Source: Stramonita haemastoma (taxonomy: Eukaryota; Mollusca; Gastropoda; Neogastropoda; Muricidae). Taken from it: a DNA stretch of 64,000 nt. The notes under the pieces were generated by a model. That model did not search any database. It was not told the DNA's origin and worked only from the letters and a program-made list of their open reading frames with translations. A program made the translations under genes and the position numbers. Of this stretch, positions 22,648-34,625 are shown piece by piece (position 1 is the stretch's first letter; each line of letters starts with the position of its first letter). Where the stretch lies: NCBI GenBank assembly GCA_030674155.1, contig CM060320.1, positions 27,265,012 to 27,329,011 of the forward strand, in the 5' to 3' direction.

Positions 22648-24444
22648 CACAAACACAAACACAAACACACACACATAGAAAACAGCAGATTAGTTTCCTT
22701 TCACTAAAGCCATTGCTAGAAGATGAGAACTCCACATCTTGGCTGAAAGACTCAGCAGTGTCTCAAATTGGGCCCTTTGGTTGATAAGATCAGTGTCCTA
22801 GCCACTAATCCACTAAAAGTCCTTTGGATGAGACTATAAACTGAAGTCCCTCATGCAAAGGTACCTGGAACATCTTGCGCACATGTTAAAAACCTGTTCT
22901 GCTTTTCAGAAGAGTGGGCCGATGTGTGCCGGTGGGACCAGATGACAAAATTGACAAAACTGCATACACATGGAGACTGGATCAGTGGATGTAAAAAAAA
23001 AAAAGCACACCAGTGCTTATTCCTTTATCCTAGAAATAAAAGAATAAAATAATCAATTCCACCCTTCATCCCTGCAAATAAATATAATTTTTTTTTATTT
23101 TTAAAAAACAACAACAAAAAAACATATGTACACATTACTATCAAACTATTACCCACCGACAGCATCAGCACCCAACAACTTCAGCAGGCGTGATTCTGCA
23201 ACAGTTTCGAAGGTGGGACCCCCGATCATGACGTAAACTCCTTCATGTGTTATATTCCCATATCCCAGCTCCACAACTATCTGTTTAGCCAGATCGCGTA
23301 GGTCTTTGTCATATGTGTCGACAGTAGCAGGAAAACGTGGTCCGAATCTGAAAAGGTGAAAAATCAGGATGACAGTAGTTGGACAAACATGTAAAATGCT
23401 AATCTACCTGTTTGTTAGGTATCTATACAGGCACATAAATATTTTTTAAAATGTTTAAAAGGGAACAAAAATCCTTGAAAGGATTCTGTAAAGTATTTAT
23501 ACAGAACAAGCATGAATTTGCTTTTGTTATGGTTTTTTTAATGGCATGAATCATAGCATCCTGAAATAAGAACCTGGTTGATAAAAAAAAAAATTGGTGA
23601 ACTGTGAATAGTAAAACTTGCCTACATCTGATCCATGAGTCCACAAAGTTAAATTAATAAAACTTCATGAGAAAATGATCATACAGACTTAAACCAGATG
23701 TTACGAACAGCTGTCAGTCAATAAATTGACATTATCTTTAAAAACAAACAAACAAAAAAAATACCATTGAAATGCTATATGCTAAAAAAGAAAAAAAGCA
23801 TCTTTCTTTGGAAAAGAAATGTAAAGGAGGAAGAACAAAATATAGATCCCCAAAGTCAGAATGCAGCTACCTAAACGGCTTAGGGGAAAAAACGGTCACA
23901 TCCGCAAATATTTTCACCATTGGTGAACCCGGAGCTCTAGCCGAGGAACAAAACAAAACAAAGGAATCTGGATGAGCCCAGCTCATCCTCCTCCTAGCAA
24001 CAGGATGCATGCTGGGTATACATTTTGTGTCATCCATCCATCTGGCCAGTTCTGGCTAACTCTTCCAGAAAAGGTGCATAGACTTTTAACATAATTAAAT
24101 GTGTGTGAGATGCTCAGGATGCATTCACCAAAAGAACCTCGTTTTACAGTCTTATCTTTAGGGAGTTGCGCCAGTACTGATGTTAATTCATGATAACATT
24201 TCAAATGGAACATATAACTGGTTCTGACAAAAATCATTACGCATTCTCACCGTTCGTCATTTTTACCAATCAGCACACATTCCCCAGTCAAGCCAGGCAA
24301 GTCAATGTGGTCTTTGATGATCATGATGTCGCCTGTGCTGTAGCTAGGGTTGATGCCACCAGCAGCATTGGTCACGATCAGCGTTGTCACACCCATCGCT
24401 TTCATCACTCGCACTGGCATTGCCACCTGTGTGTACACACACAA

Positions 24445-24482
<38 letters not shown>

Positions 24483-25142
24483 CACACACACACACACAAA
24501 GCACAAACACAACACAACACAACACACACACAACACAACACAACACAACACAACACAACACAACACAAACACAACACAACACACCAACACAACACACACA
24601 ACACACACACACACACACACACCACACACACACACACACACACTATAGTATTAGTAGCAAAGAATCCTATAAAATAGCAAATGGTCAGTTGAAATTACTG
24701 TGGTAGATAATCTTAATCAGTAACTAAAAAACAACACACATTTTATTTTTTGTATTCTCTTTTAGAGACACACATGACATGAAATCAAAACCAAGAAAAA
24801 AATGAAGATCTAAAGGTAAAATAACAGAAAAAAGATAGACATGGCAATTTTGTCTTACCTTTTTCACAGGAGACAAAGCAAAATGGATTATTTATAAGCA
24901 AAATTCACATTATATAAAGTACCACTATGCTCAGCTAATATAAATTTATGTAGTTAATCAGTAATCTAAAGGCAAGCTCAACAGATTTTGACTACTTCAA
25001 GTTTCTATGGTACATGCTGTTGCATGATATAATATAGCTGAGAAGAAAAGAACTGAAGGCTGAAAGTAAAGAAACAGTAATTAAAAACAACAAATATATA
25101 TATGCTCATGTTCCTACCTTTCCGTTAACACACACACATGCG

Positions 25143-25211
<69 letters not shown>

Positions 25212-28158
25212 TGAGACTGGATAGCCTGGTAGTCAGAGTGATGCGCTCGTGATCTGCTCACCCGGGTCCGAATCTTGTTCAAGAGGATTTTTTCTCTGGA
25301 GTTAACATTAGTGCCAACTCCACCCCCCCTCCCACCCAAAAGTCCTTCAGATAAGACTATAAACCAAGGTCCTGTGTGCAAACGCATGCAGAACATCTTG
25401 TGCACACATTAAAACCTATTCTGCTTTTCTGAAGAGTAGGTACTTGTGTGGTGGTGGGAACGGACGACCAAATTTACAAGATTGCATACACAAGGGGACT
25501 AGATGTAAAAAAAAGCACAAAAAAAAAGCACTTGAGTGCTTATTCCACTATCCTCAAAATGAATGAATAAAATAAATCAATTAAAATAAATCAATAAAAA
25601 TAAAATAAATATATTGCAACCAACTAAAACAAAAAAATATGAGAAACACACAACACAGAATGAGAATCAAATGGGCAGATTGCACACTTGAAAGCAATAT
25701 TTAAAAGATATGAATATAATATAAATTATGGATAAAAGAAGGAGGTAGCAGCTGCTCCTACCTTCCACATGGGATAGCCCTCATAGTAGTGAAAGCGACC
25801 TCGCATCAAGACAACACTCTTGCCTTGCATGAGGCCAAACACCAACTTGCCTTCATGGCCTGGCACTGAAACAGCATTAAAAAAACGAAACCACCCTGTA
25901 TAACTTTTGAAGTATGAAATGTATGCCTTTGTTACTCTTGACCAATACAAACTGCTTTGAGTAAAATCTCTTTAGCTTTAAAAAGCAGTTCTCTCCCATT
26001 TTGTGGGGTCCCATCTTGTATAAATTTTCATTATAATTCAGTTTTCATCCTCAGAAGAATTTTTAAAAGAAACTTTAAAAAGTCTACTCAACTTTCAATT
26101 CCATATCTTGTTTTTAAAAAAAATATATAACACTACATTATGAAAAGTTTAAAATCTTGCACAGATATATATCTGAAAGTATTAAAACTGGTAATTGCCT
26201 GACACTTTTTACTACTAATAATGTTGTAATAACTGCAAAATAATCTAAAGTCTATGAATTGTTCACTTTTGGTGAATTATGATGAACGGGGAAGATGATA
26301 CAAATGCAAATACCACTCTGGGGGTCACCCAGAATGTGCACTCTTGATTTCACTCATCCCACCTGGGAATCACTGTGGGATCAGTGCACACTGAATGACA
26401 AGATTGCATGTTTGACTGTTTTCAAGTACATCACCATATATAGGCAGCCATACTTGACTTCAGAGGATATGTATATATATACAGATCTATCTATATATAT
26501 AATTATAATACACACCACTGATCATTTACCTGTGCTAACAGGAAATTCCTTGATTTGAGAATACTGGACGACATCAGCATTTTCCACAAGGTCTGCCAGC
26601 CCACCCAGTCCTGATCCACAGACTATTCCAACTTTGGGTTTGTGCTTGGTGAAGGACAGGATGTTAGCAGCGATCGTTTGGATCTCTTCATAGGGGTACC
26701 TATGAATAAAAGCAAAAAGCCAAACAACATTGTCAACAACCAAAAACTTTTAATTTATTAACAAAACACATCATTATGTTGAACAACTGACTAAAACACA
26801 AAAACCCTACCCCATACTGAAAGGTATGCGAATGCTATACACATGTTACGCACAGACACAAATTTGTGTCTTTCCTCATCTGTCTGTCTGTCTCTCGACA
26901 GACACAGGACACAGACACACACAGTAATGTGTTTGAACAGATAACTGTTTGTGTGTTAAGCAACTTCAGCAAATTTTGTTTCAAATGACAAAAACAACCC
27001 CCCCCCCCCAAAAAAAAAAAGAAAAATACTGAAATTTTTCAAATAACTGAGTGAATGGCCCGGGAAGGGAAAAGAAAGGGGAAAAATGGGGAAGGGGAGA
27101 CTGAAGGATTAAGACAGAGAAAAAGAAGAAAGGGAGTGGACAGAAAAAATGTCATTCAGATATATATGAGAAAACTGGAAGAGAAGACTTATGGAAATGA
27201 TTAATTAATGGGCAATTTAGTAATCACTATTCAACCCATGCCTACTTGTATTATACATCTATAGTCAAGAGGGCCAAATGTTTTCAAGCAAGTGAATACT
27301 GATAAAAAAAACAAAAAACAAACAAACAAAAAACTATTATCAAGCAGAAAGCTTCCAACAAACAACAACAAAAGTTCTAGTGCACACTGCTTGTGCACCA
27401 TGTAAAATTTGACCTAGGCCAAAAGTTGTCACTGTCAGTTATTGATGTACAGCTAATTGCCAAGGCCTACATTAAAATGTTATGTTGTAAAATGTTGTGT
27501 TGAGATTGCCATCAGCCATGACAAGCCCTTAACAAACAACCTGCACTCTCCTTTGAAGGAGAAAAATCCTCTTTAAGTCGGAGAATGGCTATCTGTATGG
27601 TGAGGTACTAGAAAAGTCATACACCCTAATTTCTCATTCTGATTCAGTGTGCAATTTCAATCTCACAGTAATTCCCAGGAGGTATGAATGAGAAGAGTGT
27701 ACATTCTGGGTGACCCCCGGGTGACCCCCCCCCCCCTCTCCCCCGAGTGTTAAGCTGGGGAACGCACAACATACATTTTGCACGAACTCGGGCACATGGT
27801 TTCAAGTTCATTCAATTCGGCCTTGACCTTGGCTATTGCCCACCGATTCGACCAGAAAAGCTTATGTGCTAGCCTAGGCCTATTGCGCTTCGTTTGACAA
27901 TATTTAGACAAGTTATTTGAATTTTGACAGAAGGCATGAACTGAAGAATAAAATTTAAGAGCGCTGCAGTGGGGATAAGAGGTGCAATGGGCAGATGAGA
28001 GAGTGAAACCCCAGAGCCGGTCCGTCCACTAGCCTATGAAACAACACATCCCGGCGCAGTTTCGGTATAGCCTAGCCTAGCCTACGGAGATCAAATTGTT
28101 TTCGATTATCATAAATCTGAACATACCCAGACGAAGTCATATCTGAGAAGGCTGCCAT
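21896..28158 (-). CDS. PNP: Purine nucleoside phosphorylase, complete (6 coding exons), Asp at the Asn243 position
   Basis: Cytosolic trimeric phosphorylase of the PNP/MTAP family; splits purine ribonucleosides with phosphate into base and ribose-1-phosphate. Coding exons in gene order: 28158-28127, 26699-26530, 25865-25762, 24426-24251, 23347-23157 and 22098-21896; all junctions are GT-AG and in phase; 291 aa (human 289, offset +7). Visible site residues, with human numbers in brackets: phosphate loop CGSGLGGL with S40 (33), H71 (64), R91, H93 (86), Y95 (88), E96, N122-A-A-G-G (115-119), F166-containing [12 protein letters not shown]208 (201), M226 (219) and H264 (257). Residue 250 is Asp in GISLITDMV, where human PNP has Asn243, the residue that selects 6-oxopurines. 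MTAP has Asp there. The other residues still look like PNP, so the name stands, but base preference may be broader or shifted to adenine. Exon 4 has a TG-rich acceptor. Codon 1 is supported by position and phase. Adjacent upstream is a decayed DIRS element. Confidence 0.95.
22364..22430. repeat. (GT)n microsatellite in PNP intron 5
   Basis: About 33 GT repeats. A (CA)n tract of about 21 units follows at 22604-22646, so the two oppose each other within 240 bp and could form a hairpin in the pre-mRNA. Confidence 0.95.
22790..23060 (+). mobile_element. SINE body with tail 2 in PNP intron 5
   Basis: Degraded head, then GGATGAGACTATAAACTGAA, GGAACATCTTGCGCAC, GTGTGCCGGTGGGACCAG, and tail CCTAGAAATAAAAGAATAAA. 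Antisense to PNP. Confidence 0.7.
23850..24190. repeat. Tail D copy (+) and SINE body fragment (-) in PNP intron 4
   Basis: 23850-23948 is tail D (CAGAATGCAGCTACCTAAAC ... GGAGCTCTAGCCGAGGAAC). 24085-24190 is a reverse body fragment containing TTTTACAGTCTTATC. Confidence 0.55.
24432..24640. repeat. (CA)n / (CAACA)n array next to PNP exon 4 acceptor
   Basis: CA repeats, then AACAC pentamers, then CA again. On the transcribed strand this is a long TG-rich tract ending only a few bases before the exon 4 acceptor at 24428-24427. It replaces a normal polypyrimidine tract. Confidence 0.9.
25131..25600 (+). mobile_element. SINE, head A with tail 2, after an (AC)n tract
   Basis: (AC)n at 25146-25206. 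The head starts near 25213: ACTGGATAGCCTGGTAGTCA, B box GGGTCCGAATC. The body has AGATAAGACTATAAACCAAG and CAGAACATCTTGTGCAC. The tail is TATCCTCAAAATGAATGAAT with AATAAATC repeats to about 25600. It lies in PNP intron 3. Confidence 0.7.
26285..26400 (-). repeat. Dispersed repeat G fragment
   Basis: Read on the - strand, this matches parts of 27540-27780 and 49860-50080 (+): GATTCCCAGGTGGGATGAGT and a CATTCTGGGTGACCC segment. Type unknown. In PNP intron 2. Confidence 0.5.
26740..28120. other. PNP intron 1, with dispersed repeat G
   Basis: 27540-27780 holds repeat G (+), sharing GAATGGCTATCTGTATGGTG-like, GTCATACACC-like and AATTCCCAGGAGGTATGAAT segments with 49860-50080. A poly-C run lies at 27727-27739. 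The rest is AT-rich and unrecognised. Confidence 0.45.
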
Positions 28159-28403
28159 CACAGCAATAGTAGATTTTTTTTATCCTTCCAAACACAAGTG
28201 GTGGTTTTCTACACACGAAGCAACAGGCTCTTGCTGTAGGCCTAGCAAAGAGCTATCGATTGGAGCTCGTTCAACTAGCGCCTACTTGCGGTGTCGCAGG
28301 TGGGCTAGTAGGGCCTAGTCGAACCTGTAAATTCTAACCCGGACATTTTTTAAGCTATGTTGTTACGCCTGTTTCTAGTAGGCTACGTCTCAAAGAATGC
28401 TAA

Positions 28404-28444
<41 letters not shown>

Positions 28445-28570
28445 GTGTGAACCTAGTTTGTAGTATGATAGTTGTATCCCCAGTATGACAGATTTATCCA
28501 CAGAAAACAGGACTAGATCTAGATCACTCACACATTTGGCTGTGCAAGTTGCCATTAATTAAAAACGCTA
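28159..28570. promoter_or_regulatory. PNP upstream/promoter region (position only)
   Basis: The first 200 bp upstream of the PNP ATG are less AT-rich and carry repeated CCTAGCC-like words, but no TATA box is seen. A (TG)n tract lies at 28408-28443. The DIRS remnant begins at about 28570, limiting the intact upstream region to roughly 400 bp. Confidence 0.3.
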
Positions 28571-30790
28571 CTTTTTAAGTCAGTCTGGGTAAATCCAAAT
28601 GTTCACATGGATGCCACTCTGCCAATTTACGCAGTAGGCTTATAGTTCCCATGTCCCATGCGGGGGCTATACGAATCGTCGGCGGTCTCTGATTAAACAT
28701 TCCTTTGAGAAATCTGCACACAAGGGGATGCCGGCCTACCGGTACGGATTTGTGTGGTTCTAGAATGCCAGAAATAGCAGAGCGATTGACATTTAGGTCC
28801 TCCATGCTAGGCCTCTGGAATAGAGGTATTGTAAATAATCTAACAGTTTCCCAACAGAAACGGAAGCTGTGTCCAGAGACTGGTCACGACACCATTCTTG
28901 CCACGATGTCCATGCTGACTGGTGTTGTTTACGGGTGCTTTTTCTTCAGCTGCCCTCCAAAATCGTAAAAGTGGCAGGCTGGACACTGACTACTGTGGCC
29001 TGCCGCATAGCGGTCATACTGTTAACCGCAGGGCTTCCAGATTCCGTACTGGGTAACCTGTCTCTGTGTTGATCAACAGATCGGGTAACAGAGGTAGTCT
29101 GTGTGGAGTCTGAAACAACAGCTCTAGAAGCCATGGAGCATCGTTCCAACACGGGGCAACCAGCAATATCTAGGACGGTAGTCTCCTGAACTTGTTCACT
29201 AGGTCTACTGTTGGTACCAGTGTGTGAGTGGGTGGGGGTTGGGGTGGGGGGCATATAGGAATAGAAAATGCCAAGGTTAGCTCAGGGCATCTATTGCATA
29301 AGCCTGACTGTCCTGTCTGTCCAGACATATGTATCTCTCCAGCTGTGACGTTGAGGGGGAGGCGAAGATATATATATCTGCAATGTCCCCAACTGAGCAA
29401 AGACTTTCTTCGCCACACATGGATTCAATTGCCATTGAGTGGCCTTGCTGCGTGACAGGGAGTCTGCTATAGTATTTCCGATGCCCTTCACGTAGACTGG
29501 AATAAGGGAGATGTGACGGCGCTGACACCACAGTAGTACCTGACGGGCTAGACGAAACAGCTTCGAGGACTTTGTTCCCCCTTCTTTCGCCAGTTAAGCC
29601 ACAGTGGTCTTGCCTATCTGTACACATACAACTTTCCCTTCCAGTCTGTCCTGAAATGCCTTCAGTGTATTTCTGACCGCCTGCATCTCCAATAATTATT
29701 GATATGGTTGGACTTCTGTCTGGCCGTCCACTCACCCTTAGCCTGTAGGCTTGCTCCCCAACCCTTACCCAACGCATCTGTTGCCATATTAAAAGATCGG
29801 TTATCCGGCGCTGAAGCTGGCGTGGTGTTGGTCTAGCGTTTACCAGAATAGAACTGGAGATTATGCCTGGCTTCGTGATGTAATGCTGTCTGTTTCTACA
29901 TGTCTTGTTGTTGTTGGTAAATTGACGGCAGGGCATGCTGTAGCTCTCTGACATGAAGTCTGGCTAACGGTACCGCATAGGACGCGAACGTAACTTTCCC
30001 TAGAAATGTCATAAGCTTCCTGGCTGTCACAAGAGGGGAGTTTAAAATATTGCAGGCAAGCTCGCTGATTGATAATTGTTTGTCTTCCGGAAGACAGACA
30101 GTCATGCTGAGAGAATCCCACAGAAGGCCAAGATACAGGAATCTCTGTGCTGGCACTATGCTGGACTTGTCCCAGTTTAGGCTGAAGCCCAGGTCTTCTA
30201 GCACTGTCACCACTGTCCTGGCATTGTTTTCTGCCTGCTGTTTGGTTCTGGAAAGGATTAAAATGCTCGTCCAGGTAAAAGACAACCCTGATTGCTTTGG
30301 ACCAGAGGCAGTGCACGATGGGTTTGGTTACCCTGGTGAACACTCTGGGGAGGAGGCAAGGCCGAAGGGCAGGCTGTGTAGCAATACGTCTGTCTTCTCC
30401 AGGTGAACTGAGGAAATAGCGATGGTTTAGATAGATAGGGACATGAACATAGATCTAAGCATCCCTCATGTCCCTGCAGATTGCCCATTGTCATAGGTGT
30501 GACGACCCGGCCTCTGTAGCTGGCGAGCCACATTTCTAAACGAGCTCTCCACCTCCCTTCTGTTCTTCATGGCCTTTGATGACAGAGGCCAGATCCCCAC
30601 TGAATAGCTGTGCCTCTGATGGAGAAATTTTTTTCAGTGTCATCCTGCCTTGAGTGTCTGCCACTGTTTCAGGCACAACTGACGTCGTTCATTGCATAGG
30701 ACTGAGGATTTAACTGCAAGAATTTGCAGAGCATGACCCAGGCATTGGCCATGTCCTTACTCGGCAGCTGGAGCATCCCTCCACCCCTTC
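28570..30790 (-). mobile_element. Degenerate DIRS-type (tyrosine recombinase) retrotransposon
   Basis: Coding order on the - strand is reverse transcriptase, RNase H, tyrosine recombinase, spread over several frames. RT part, about 30500-29900: PRVFTRVTKPIVHCLWSK (first residues frame-shifted), a YLDE catalytic motif near 30268-30285, then LEDLGFSLNWDKSSIVPAQR and LGLLWDSLSMTVCLPEDKQL. RNase H part, about 29500-29277: GIGNTIADSLSRSKATQWQL and IYIFASPSTSQLERYICLDR. Recombinase part, 28805-28575: HPLVCRFLKGMFNQRPPTIR. The wording WDS-MT-LP-K after the RT motif and the LKG-F-RPP motif are typical of DIRS elements. Several frameshifts and stops make it inactive. Terminal repeats were not found. 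Upstream sequence to about 30790 may be a gag remnant. Confidence 0.75.
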
Positions 30791-30834
30791 CTGCACTTCT
30801 GTTTGAATCTTGTAAAGCAACAAATCAAAGCCCT

Positions 30835-31400
30835 TACATTCTAATCATCTGCACGCCATTGATGATCATTTTCTACTTTTTCCAGACTACCTGGTATCAC
30901 TCTATGTCCTCAACTCTCAAAACGAACACACAGTGCATTTTTTTCATTCTGTAACAAATCTGTAAAAAGGGGGGAAAATTAGGGGACATTTTTTTTTCTG
31001 AATAGCACTTTGTAATACAGACTACACGTAAAGGTTACATTTTAGTAGTTTTCCTAATATTTTCATATTATTACACTTGCATTTGCACTGCACGTACTAA
31101 GGCATCCACAGAAATAAAAACCACCTTTTCAGAAAGACCAGTCCCTGATTCAAAACTCAGGACAATACAAACAAATTTGGTAGGTTTGAACTTTAAAAAA
31201 AAAAAAAATCAGCAAACATTGTACCTCCTCAGTCCTTCGTTGTCTGCTGGCTCCCTCACCACAATTTGCATACACAGGGTCAACATTGAGGTAGCCTACA
31301 CAAGCAATCCTCATTTAATGATCATTTCCCACTTTCTCAACCCTACCTGGTGTTGATCTATGGCCTCAATCCCCAAAATAAGTACGCAGTGCATTTTTTT
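30835..31400 (+). repeat. Dispersed repeat E, copies 2 and 3
   Basis: Copies at about 30835-30945 and 31285-31400 share TGATCATTT followed by CTACCTGGT, then TCTATG-CCTCAA and GTGCATTTTTTT. They are in direct orientation about 450 bp apart. The stretch between and after (to 31660) holds no gene. Confidence 0.55.
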
Positions 31401-31737
31401 TTTTCTTACTTTAAAAAATCTGTGAAAACCAGCAAACATGTTTTTGAACGGCACTCTATACTACTTATCTCCGGAAGCTAACAATTATGTGTAGCCTAAA
31501 TGCTAGAGCAGCTAAAGGTGGAGTGTGGCCCAAGGTAAGGCGGCCTTGAACTTGAAGAGTTAAAGGTGACTGACCAATGGCAAAAAGGCGCAAGGCCGGT
31601 AAAGGAACATTTCTGTACCCCATCCTGAAGGGTGACAAGACACATTTTTAATATTTTCAGTCATCTTTATGTTATATATCCCCGTCGGTGACTTTCCAGT
31701 AACCAATGGAGTCAGTTTTTCGGGGATGTTCGATTTT

Positions 31738-31743
31738 CTTGTG

Positions 31744-31779
<36 letters not shown>

Positions 31780-32057
31780 TGTGTGCGTGTGTGTGTGTGT
31801 GTGTGTGTGAGTGTGTGTGTGTTATGTGTGTGCGTGCGTGTGTGTGCGTGCGTGCGTGTGTGTGCTATGTGCACGCAGCACCTGCACGCTGTGCGTGTGC
31901 GCAGAAACCGCAGAGGAAGCGCGTGTATGTGTGTCAGTGTGTTTGTATGTGTGTATAAATTATGTGTGTGGACATATCTACAAATACGCACTATCGCATG
32001 TGCATACGGTTATGCGAGAGTGCATTTTGCGTGTTTGCATAATTATCGCGTGCGCGC

Positions 32058-32149
<92 letters not shown>

Positions 32150-32155
32150 TTGAAT
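31738..32155. repeat. (GTGC)n and (GT)n microsatellites
   Basis: (GTGC)n at 31741-31780, GT-rich sequence to 31950, and a (GT)n run of about 45 units at 32059-32148. Open frames here are translated repeats. Confidence 0.95.
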
Positions 32156-32373
32156 TAACCGGTAAAGCGAATTACATAAGCCTTAGCAGAGAGTAGAAGG
32201 TTGGTTTTGTTATTTAATTAAGCCCTAAGCGTATTTGAAAACACGCACAATGTTGATGAATAATACTTTAGCATGCATGGTGCAGCCTGTGGAAATGAAT
32301 AGAGAAAATAAACAGAAAAGAATGTAATAAAAACTATTTTCAAGGTATTGGCATTTGTATCGTCTTCCCCGCG

Positions 32374-32642
<269 letters not shown>

Positions 32643-32984
32643 TGTTTCTGTCGGTTTCTGGTGTTTTCTTTTTGTTTGGTTGGTTGTTTTTAGTTTTTTT
32701 TTTGTCTCTCCAGCCTTCTGCTGGGTTTTTCTTTTCTTAAATCAATTTTCTTCTTTGTTACATTGAAATCAAACGATGAAATTTTACTTCTGCTCGATAT
32801 ACTTTTTACGCTTGACTTCGGTAGCTGCAAAGTAGACTACACGGCCAAGCAGTAGTGAAAACATAGACTATAATAATGCTCCGAGGTTGACTAGTAGCCT
32901 AGTGAGATTCTTTAGACCATAGAGCTCTGAGGTTGACTTGTGGTGCGGTTGTTAAGACTATACTATAGGCTAGAGCTTCCAGAC

Positions 32985-33510
32985 TGACTACTGGTGAGAT
33001 GTTTGCGTATGGGACGGTATTTGCCCACGATTAGAATTAAGGGTGGCATACCTGGCAATGAACAAGCTGATGGACTTGCAAACCAGGGGGCACAGAAAGA
33101 ACAGTGTGAAAGTAGCCTTACCTTCCATGAAAAGAAGACAATCATCAAATCTATGGCCCGACCTAGAGTAGAGAAGGATGACTACCACCACCTCAAAAGA
33201 GAAGATCAAGTCACAATTCTAAGACTCCGCACTGGGCACAACAGGCTAAACCACCATATGTCCACAAAACTGAAGCTTGCTCCTTCTCCCCTGTGTGCCT
33301 GTGGTAAAGAAAACCAGACAGGCGAGCACATCCTTCAAGGGTGTACGCTATTCAGCGACCTGAGGAAGAAAGTGTGGCCGACGGAGGTAACCCTACAGAC
33401 CAAGCTGTACGGCCCGCGAGAGGAGCTGGAAAGGACTTGCCATCATTTTTCCCAGACACATCTGACAGTATAGAGCGAACGAGAGAAGAAGAAGAAGAAT
33501 TAAGGAAGCC
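32985..33510 (+). pseudogene. LINE fragment: RNase H end and C-terminal Cys/His motif
   Basis: Frame 33027-33473. GGIPGNEQADGLANQGAQKE is the last part of an RNase H domain as found in non-LTR retrotransposons of the I group and relatives. It is followed by a spacer and CACGKENQTGEHILQGC, a C-x-C-...-H-x4-C motif common after that RNase H. The stop is at 33471-33473, then an AGAAGAAGAAGAAGAA tail typical of a 3' end. The RT and endonuclease parts are absent: a 5'-truncated copy. Confidence 0.75.
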
Positions 33511-33524
33511 GCGTTACGTCTTCG

Positions 33525-33700
33525 GGAATGGTGTCTAAACACATCAGTTTGTATGCGTTTAAAAAGAAAAAGTCATCCGTTCTTATCGGCACAAATGGCA
33601 GAACAGCTTTTCACGTGTGCGCAATATGATCTGCATGTGTGTGCGTTTGCACACGGGGACTTGGTTTATAGTCGCATCTTAAGGACTGATACAGACTGTT
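33525..33700 (-). repeat. SINE body fragment
   Basis: Contains CGGGAATGGTGTCTAAACAC, CATCCGTTCTTATCGGCACA and GTGCGCAATATGATCTGCAT, matching the 3' half of other modular copies read on the - strand. No head. Confidence 0.55.
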
Positions 33701-33924
33701 ATAGGCACAAACGTAGGTTAAATGGAATTTATAGCTTTTGTAATCAGCAAGGGGAAAAAACCCAAACTATTTCATAAAATACTTGGAATCCTTGGAATAC
33801 TTTCGTGACTTCGAGATTTGTTTTCATTGTCAACAGAGAATGGTAAGTAGGCTTTTAAAAAAATCCATACTTGAAAGCTTTGTTCCTAGGTACAGGTTCG
33901 ATGGAAAATTAGCAGCCTTCGGTA

Positions 33925-33988
33925 GACAGACAGACAGACAAACAAACGGACGGACGGACGGAGATACAGACAGAGAGAAAAAGACACA

Positions 33989-34043
<55 letters not shown>

Positions 34044-34075
34044 ACACACACCACACACACACACACACACACATT
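33925..34075. repeat. (CAGA)n and (AC)n microsatellites
   Basis: (GACA)n/(GGAC)n at 33924-33980, then (AC)n to 34072 with three ACC breaks. Confidence 0.9.
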
Positions 34076-34214
34076 CTCTCGATTTCTCTCTCTCACTCCC
34101 TTTCCCTGCCCCTTCCTCACTCTGTCTGTCTGCCCCCTTACACACACCCATACTCCCCTCTCCCCCTTCAGGCAAACACATCAGACATTTGTTTTACTTT
34201 TTATTCATTCATTT

Positions 34215-34625
34215 ACGTATTACCGCTTTATGTCACAGCATATTTCTCTGCTCGAAATTCTGGCTGCTCTTCCCGTGGAGAGCGCTTCACCACAAGTGCA
34301 GCACCACCCATTTTTTCTTTTTCCTGTCTGCAACTGTATCAATTTTTGTTTCTCTATCAGAGTGGCTTTTTTCTACATAATTTCATCAACCCTCTTGTTG
34401 CCGTAGGTTCTTTAACGAGTGCTATATGATGTGTAACACACGGGACCTCGGTTTATCGTCTCATCGAAAAACTAGCGCCCAGACCACCACTCATGGTCTA
34501 ATGGATGGGGGAAAAGTTTCGGGCCCAAATGGGACTCAAACCACCGCACACTCCGACCCAGACTTTCCGCTTTCTAGACATGCCGGCGCGTTACCTCTAG
34601 ACCATCGATCCACCAATTGTTGGTG
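34215..34625 (-). mobile_element. SINE family C, tRNA-derived, nearly complete, - strand
   Basis: The head at about 34620-34520 reads, on the - strand, GGTCTAGAGGTAACGCGCC (A box) and GGTTTGAGTCCC (B box). The body includes GGGACCTCGGTTTATCGTCT (+ strand text), a form of the same core found in head A and B SINEs. The 3' end is at about 34215. Confidence 0.75.

Noticed and set aside
24190..24706. Frames rich in His/Thr or Cys/Val around the CA repeat
   Set aside because: Only the part from 24426 down to 24251 on the - strand is a real exon (PNP exon 4); the rest is repeat translation.
33027..33473. Host RNase H gene
   Set aside because: The GIPGNEQAD motif with the following Cys/His motif is typical of LINE C-termini; no complete domain or host exon structure.
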